The translations under genes were made by a program, and so were the position numbers. Source: Acidithiobacillus sp. (GTDB lineage Bacteria > Pseudomonadota > Gammaproteobacteria > Acidithiobacillales > Acidithiobacillaceae). Taken from it: DNA of 8,106 nt. The DNA lies in assembly GCA_027445725.1 (NCBI GenBank), contig DAIAVG010000057.1, forward strand, positions 1 to 8,106, in the 5' to 3' direction. The notes under the pieces were generated by a model, which ran no database searches, was not told the origin of the DNA, and saw only the letters and a program-made list of their open reading frames with translations. Below, in pieces: positions 6,135 to 8,106 of this stretch (the first letter of the stretch is position 1; the number at the start of each line of letters is the position of its first letter).

Positions 6135-6472
6135 GCGGATATAGGGTGCGGCGGGTAGCATGGGTGGTGGGATGGCTCGCAGTCCTGAGTGGTTGTGTGA
6201 TGGCACAGGGACCTGGCTATGTGGAGGGGCCGATTTCGGGGGCGGTGGTCGTGCCCGGACCGCCGCCCCCTCCGCCTGTGGCAGTGGTCCCGCCGTCGCC
6301 GACGGTGGGCATGATATGGATACCCGGCGCTTGGGGCTGGCGGGGACGATGGATATGGGGACCGGGACGCTGGGCCTATCCGCCTCACCCCTACGCCCGC
6401 TGGGCGCCGGGTCGCTGGTGGCATAGGGACGGACGCTGGTTCTGGGGTCAAGGCCATTGGATGGGGCGGTAG
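6131..6472 (+). CDS. Trp-rich WxPGxW-repeat outer-membrane lipoprotein
   Basis: This encodes 113 residues. A lipoprotein signal is clear: a basic start, a hydrophobic core (WVVGWLAVL) and lipobox L19-S20-G21-C22, with Val after the cysteine, consistent with outer-membrane sorting. A flexible Pro-rich linker follows, with a hexaproline run at about 44-49. The C-terminal half is exceptionally Trp-rich and contains four W-x-(P/Q)-G-x-W units: WIPGAW (63-68), WGPGRW (76-81), WAPGRW (91-96) and WGQGHW (105-110). This matches the YXWGXW-repeat type lipoproteins common in proteobacteria, whose role is unknown. The start overlaps the SHOCT gene stop as ATGA. GGGGCGA at 6115-6121 may help, but coupling is the more likely route. 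Envelope location is inferred from the signal. Confidence 0.82.
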   Translation: MSGYRVRRVAWVVGWLAVLSGCVMAQGPGYVEGPISGAVVVPGPPPPPPVAVVPPSPTVGMIWIPGAWGWRGRWIWGPGRWAYPPHPYARWAPGRWWHRDGRWFWGQGHWMGR

Positions 6473-6582
6473 CTCGTTGCTTTTTTCCGGTCGGGTTCGC
6501 TGGCGTTCATAAAAGCGTCGCATTTGGGGTGTATTCTCAGATTCGGGCACGCCCGCCCCGTAAATTGTCCTGGAGGCTGATC

Positions 6583-6846
6583 ATGGAACTCAACCCACTG
6601 CAAACCCGTGTGGCACAACTCTATCAGGAAGGCCTATATGCCAGTATCGGCACTTGGGAGGCTGCCCAGCTCACCCACGATGCGCTGTTCCTGTTCCTGC
6701 TCCAGGAAGCGGCGGGATGCTCCGACCTGGATGTCTTGGAGAATCATGTCGCCGTGGCCAGCGAACATCTGCAGGATTTTCTGGAGGTGGTAGTGTCGGC
6801 AACAGAGGGTGCCGCGGAAAATGCCTCTGGCGGTGACCAGATCTAA
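6583..6846 (+). CDS. Small acidic helical protein, hypothetical
   Basis: This encodes 87 residues. I do not recognise a family. GGAGG at 6572-6576 lies 6 bases before ATG 6583, which supports this start over an upstream in-frame ATG at 6457 that would lie inside the lipoprotein gene. The protein is acidic and appears mostly alpha-helical, with segments at about 5-20, 24-44, 48-72 and a polar tail. Leu, Ala and Glu dominate, and LTHDALFLFLLQEAAG (30-45) is amphipathic rather than a membrane span. A single cysteine (C46) is unlikely to form a metal site alone. No signal peptide is visible, so it is probably cytosolic. It sits 38 bases before the DUF2934 gene, probably in the same transcript. 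It could be a small regulatory or stress protein, but no function can be assigned. Confidence 0.7.
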   Translation: MELNPLQTRVAQLYQEGLYASIGTWEAAQLTHDALFLFLLQEAAGCSDLDVLENHVAVASEHLQDFLEVVVSATEGAAENASGGDQI

Positions 6847-6884
6847 GTGTAGTAACCCTTTTTCCACGCAGAGGAGATACATCG

Positions 6885-7103
6885 ATGTCCGAGGAAAATC
6901 AGAAAGCTCAGCATCACCAGGTAGCGGTCGAATCATTGGTTCCTGCGGAGGAACGCTACTGCATGATCGCCGAAGCCGCTTATTTCATCGCCGAACGGGG
7001 TGGTTTTGAGGGAGACTGCGAGGCGCACTGGCTTGCTGCCGAATGCGAGATCGACCGGAGGCTCGGAGCGGCAGCAGTGGACTCACCATTGCTCCCCGAT
7101 TGA
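6885..7103 (+). CDS. DUF2934 family small protein
   Basis: This encodes 72 residues. GAGGAGA (6871-6877) lies 7 bases before ATG 6885. The core RYCMIAEAAYFIAERGGFEG (24-43) followed by CEAHWLAAECEIDRRL (45-60) matches the DUF2934 pattern: an I-A-x-x-A-Y helix, a Gly turn, then a helix with H/D-W-L-x-A-E. Members are short, soluble, often encoded near stress or carbon-metabolism genes in proteobacteria, and have no established function. The N-terminal 20 residues are polar and probably disordered. No signal peptide is visible. It follows the 87-residue gene closely and is transcribed toward the phosphoketolase gene, which is about 580 bases away. Confidence 0.75.
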   Translation: MSEENQKAQHHQVAVESLVPAEERYCMIAEAAYFIAERGGFEGDCEAHWLAAECEIDRRLGAAAVDSPLLPD

Positions 7104-7194
7104 TAGGCGATCCCGGCTGTGCCCAGGGAGAAGAAGGTGTTGATGACCGCCAACATCTGTATGCGCAGATCTGCATAAGTGCATCCGTAGCCGG

Positions 7195-7365
7195 ATGAGC
7201 ATCGTGCGAACCCGGGCCGACCAGGTGGGTCGCATGGATATCGGACTGCCTGGAGAATGTGCCGATAAGGCTGGCTTAATCACTGAAAGGCGAGGGAGCG
7301 CTATGCCGGAAACTGACAAAATGCAGCTTCAGGACGTTGTTCAGGGCACCAGTCGTCGGGAGTAG
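7195..7365 (+). CDS. Possible 56-codon small ORF
   Basis: An ORF of 56 residues starts at ATG 7195 with no ribosome site. An internal in-frame ATG at 7303 has GAGGGAG (7292-7298) 4 bases upstream and would give 20 residues beginning MPETDKMQLQDVV. The product is polar and resembles nothing I know. Its 3' half overlaps the minus-strand gene at 7276-7542 in antisense, so at most one of the two is likely to be real. I favour the minus-strand gene. Confidence 0.15.
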   Translation: MSIVRTRADQVGRMDIGLPGECADKAGLITERRGSAMPETDKMQLQDVVQGTSRRE

Positions 7366-7542
7366 GCACGGGGTGCGCAGCAGATGAAATCTGGCGCTAT
7401 ACCAACTCATGTTGTCGGAAGAGATAGGGTATATAAACATTTCTAGTCCAAAAAAGAAGACCAGCCCCATCCCTGTCGCCATTCCAGGGAAAATATCCTG
7501 CCAGCGCCATGACGGGAATTCGGCAACGGTTTTTTCCGCCAT
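7276..7542 (-). CDS. Small membrane protein, hypothetical
   Basis: This encodes 88 residues on the minus strand, reading away from the phosphoketolase gene. The start (7542-7540) is well supported: AAGGAG on the minus strand (plus coordinates 7556-7551) is 8 bases upstream. The N-terminus is polar and aromatic (FPSWRWQDIFPG, 9-20). It leads into one membrane helix at about 19-40, rich in Gly, Met and Phe (MGLVFFFGLEMFIYPI). The half after residue 50 is less ordered in composition and might reflect a frameshifted or decayed tail. No family is recognised. It shares a 139-base divergent intergenic region with the phosphoketolase gene and may be regulated with it. Confidence 0.45.
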   Translation of the reverse strand: MAEKTVAEFPSWRWQDIFPGMATGMGLVFFFGLEMFIYPISSDNMSWYSARFHLLRTPCLLPTTGALNNVLKLHFVSFRHSAPSPFSD

Positions 7543-7607
7543 ACTATCTTCTCCTTCATGGTGAAGGTCGGGAAAGTGATGAAACGGGTGAGGGACGACA
7601 GATAACT

Positions 7608-7619
7608 AAAACTAGTTTT
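7608..7619 (+). promoter_or_regulatory. Perfect 12-bp palindrome between divergent genes
   Basis: AAAACTAGTTTT is a perfect palindrome without spacer. It lies 65 bases from the minus-strand start (7542) and 62 bases from the phosphoketolase start (7682), near the middle of the divergent intergenic region. This is the expected place for an operator serving both promoters. No regulator can be named. About two palindromes of this length are expected by chance in 8 kb, so position is the main argument. Confidence 0.3.
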
Positions 7620-7681
7620 CCCATCCACTGGCACACCCAATCTCAGATCCAGGGTTTTTTGACTACGGAGGACATCCCATC

Positions 7682-8106
7682 ATGACCACTTCCGCCAAGG
7701 CACCGACGACGGTTTACGAAGACGAGAGCCTCAGTGCCTATGGACCGGCTCGCGCGACTATCCAAGGAACTCCGCTCGCTCCGGATGAGTTGCGCAAAAC
7801 CGACGCCTACTGGCAAGCCAGTCTCTATCTGTGTCTGGGAATGTTGTACCTCAGGAGCAACCCATTGCTCAGAGAGCCCCTCACACTAGAACATATCAAG
7901 CCAAGACTGTTGGGCCACTGGGGATCGGACGCTGGCCAGTGCTTCACCTATATTCACTTTAACCGGCTGATCATCAAGTACGATCTGAACGCGATCTACA
8001 TCTCTGGCCCCGGTCACGGGGCACCGGCGGTACTGTCCCAGGCGTATCTCGAAGGAACTTATTCCGAGATTTATCCGGACATACGTGAAGACCTTTCAGG
8101 AATGCA
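7682..8106 (+). CDS. xfp: Phosphoketolase (xylulose-5-phosphate/fructose-6-phosphate), N-terminal part
   Basis: These are the first 141 residues of a thiamine-diphosphate enzyme that cleaves xylulose-5-phosphate (and often fructose-6-phosphate) with phosphate to acetyl phosphate plus a shorter sugar phosphate. The reading frame is open to the window end; full family members have about 790-800 residues. Family signatures are clear: LRKTDAYWQASLYL (37-50), NPLLREPLTLEHIKPRLLGHWG (60-81), NRLIIKYDLNAIYISGPGHG (94-113) and YLEGTYSEIYPDI (122-134). GHW and GPGHG supply residues of the cofactor pocket. The family often has GPGHGGPA; here it is GPGHGAPA. GGAGGA (7667-7672) lies 9 bases before ATG 7682. 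The enzyme is cytosolic and diverts pentose-phosphate or Calvin-cycle sugars to acetyl phosphate. Acetate kinase or phosphotransacetylase would be the expected downstream partner, outside the window. Confidence 0.95.
   Translation, partial: MTTSAKAPTTVYEDESLSAYGPARATIQGTPLAPDELRKTDAYWQASLYLCLGMLYLRSNPLLREPLTLEHIKPRLLGHWGSDAGQCFTYIHFNRLIIKYDLNAIYISGPGHGAPAVLSQAYLEGTYSEIYPDIREDLSGM

Noticed and set aside
6471..6486. Possible terminator: short stem followed by six T residues after the lipoprotein gene
   Set aside because: The stem would rely mostly on G-U pairs (GCGGT/GTTGC), too weak to call a rho-independent terminator.
6071..6550. 159-codon minus-strand ORF rich in Pro, Arg and His
   Set aside because: It is antisense to the SHOCT and Trp-repeat genes, and its composition is the mirror of Gly/Trp/Pro codons.
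1..8106. CRISPR array, tRNA, rRNA or insertion sequence
   Set aside because: I saw no regularly spaced repeats, no cloverleaf-like or rRNA sequence, no transposase motifs and no paired terminal inverted repeats.

Overview
The window is a gene-dense but patchy stretch of a moderately GC-rich bacterial chromosome or genomic island. The ubiquinone-type UbiB kinase, the lipobox lipoprotein, the CopB-type ATPase and the phosphoketolase suggest a Gram-negative proteobacterium. The mixture of metal-handling, small envelope and carbon-shunt genes would suit a metal-exposed or chemolithotrophic gammaproteobacterium. The taxon is an inference, since no rRNA or other marker gene is present.

Layout, left to right. 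Bases 1-585 are the 3' end of a P1B-3 (CopB-type) heavy-metal ATPase. Bases 723-2399 encode a complete UbiB/ABC1-family atypical kinase. It is preceded by a 13-codon leader ORF with a strong Shine-Dalgarno site, whose stop overlaps the ubiB start as ATGA. Bases 2400-2840 hold no gene that can be defended. A GTG-started integral membrane protein of the lycopene cyclase domain family follows (2841-3563), with no other carotenoid gene in view. A 45-codon ORF (3581-3718) then overlaps, again by ATGA, the start of a CopZ-like metallochaperone (3715-3924). An MFS exporter (3950-5212) lies 25 bases downstream. Bases 5213-5684 are apparently non-coding or degenerate.

The right half carries small proteins. 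A Met/Gly-rich SHOCT-domain membrane protein (5685-6134) is translationally coupled to a Trp-rich WxPGxW-repeat lipoprotein (6131-6472). Then come an unrecognised 87-residue helical protein (6583-6846) and a DUF2934 protein (6885-7103). A small membrane protein on the minus strand (7276-7542) diverges from a phosphoketolase gene (7682 onward, cut by the window end). A perfect 12-bp palindrome lies between these two starts.

The metal genes are consistent with one theme: CopB-type ATPase for export, CopZ for cytosolic delivery, and possibly the MFS pump and the Met-rich SHOCT protein. They are separated by unrelated genes, so they do not form one tidy operon. The phosphoketolase would start a separate carbon-metabolism unit. 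I see no rRNA, tRNA, CRISPR array, transposase or integrase. The least described content is the set of small ORFs and the SHOCT/Trp-repeat pair.
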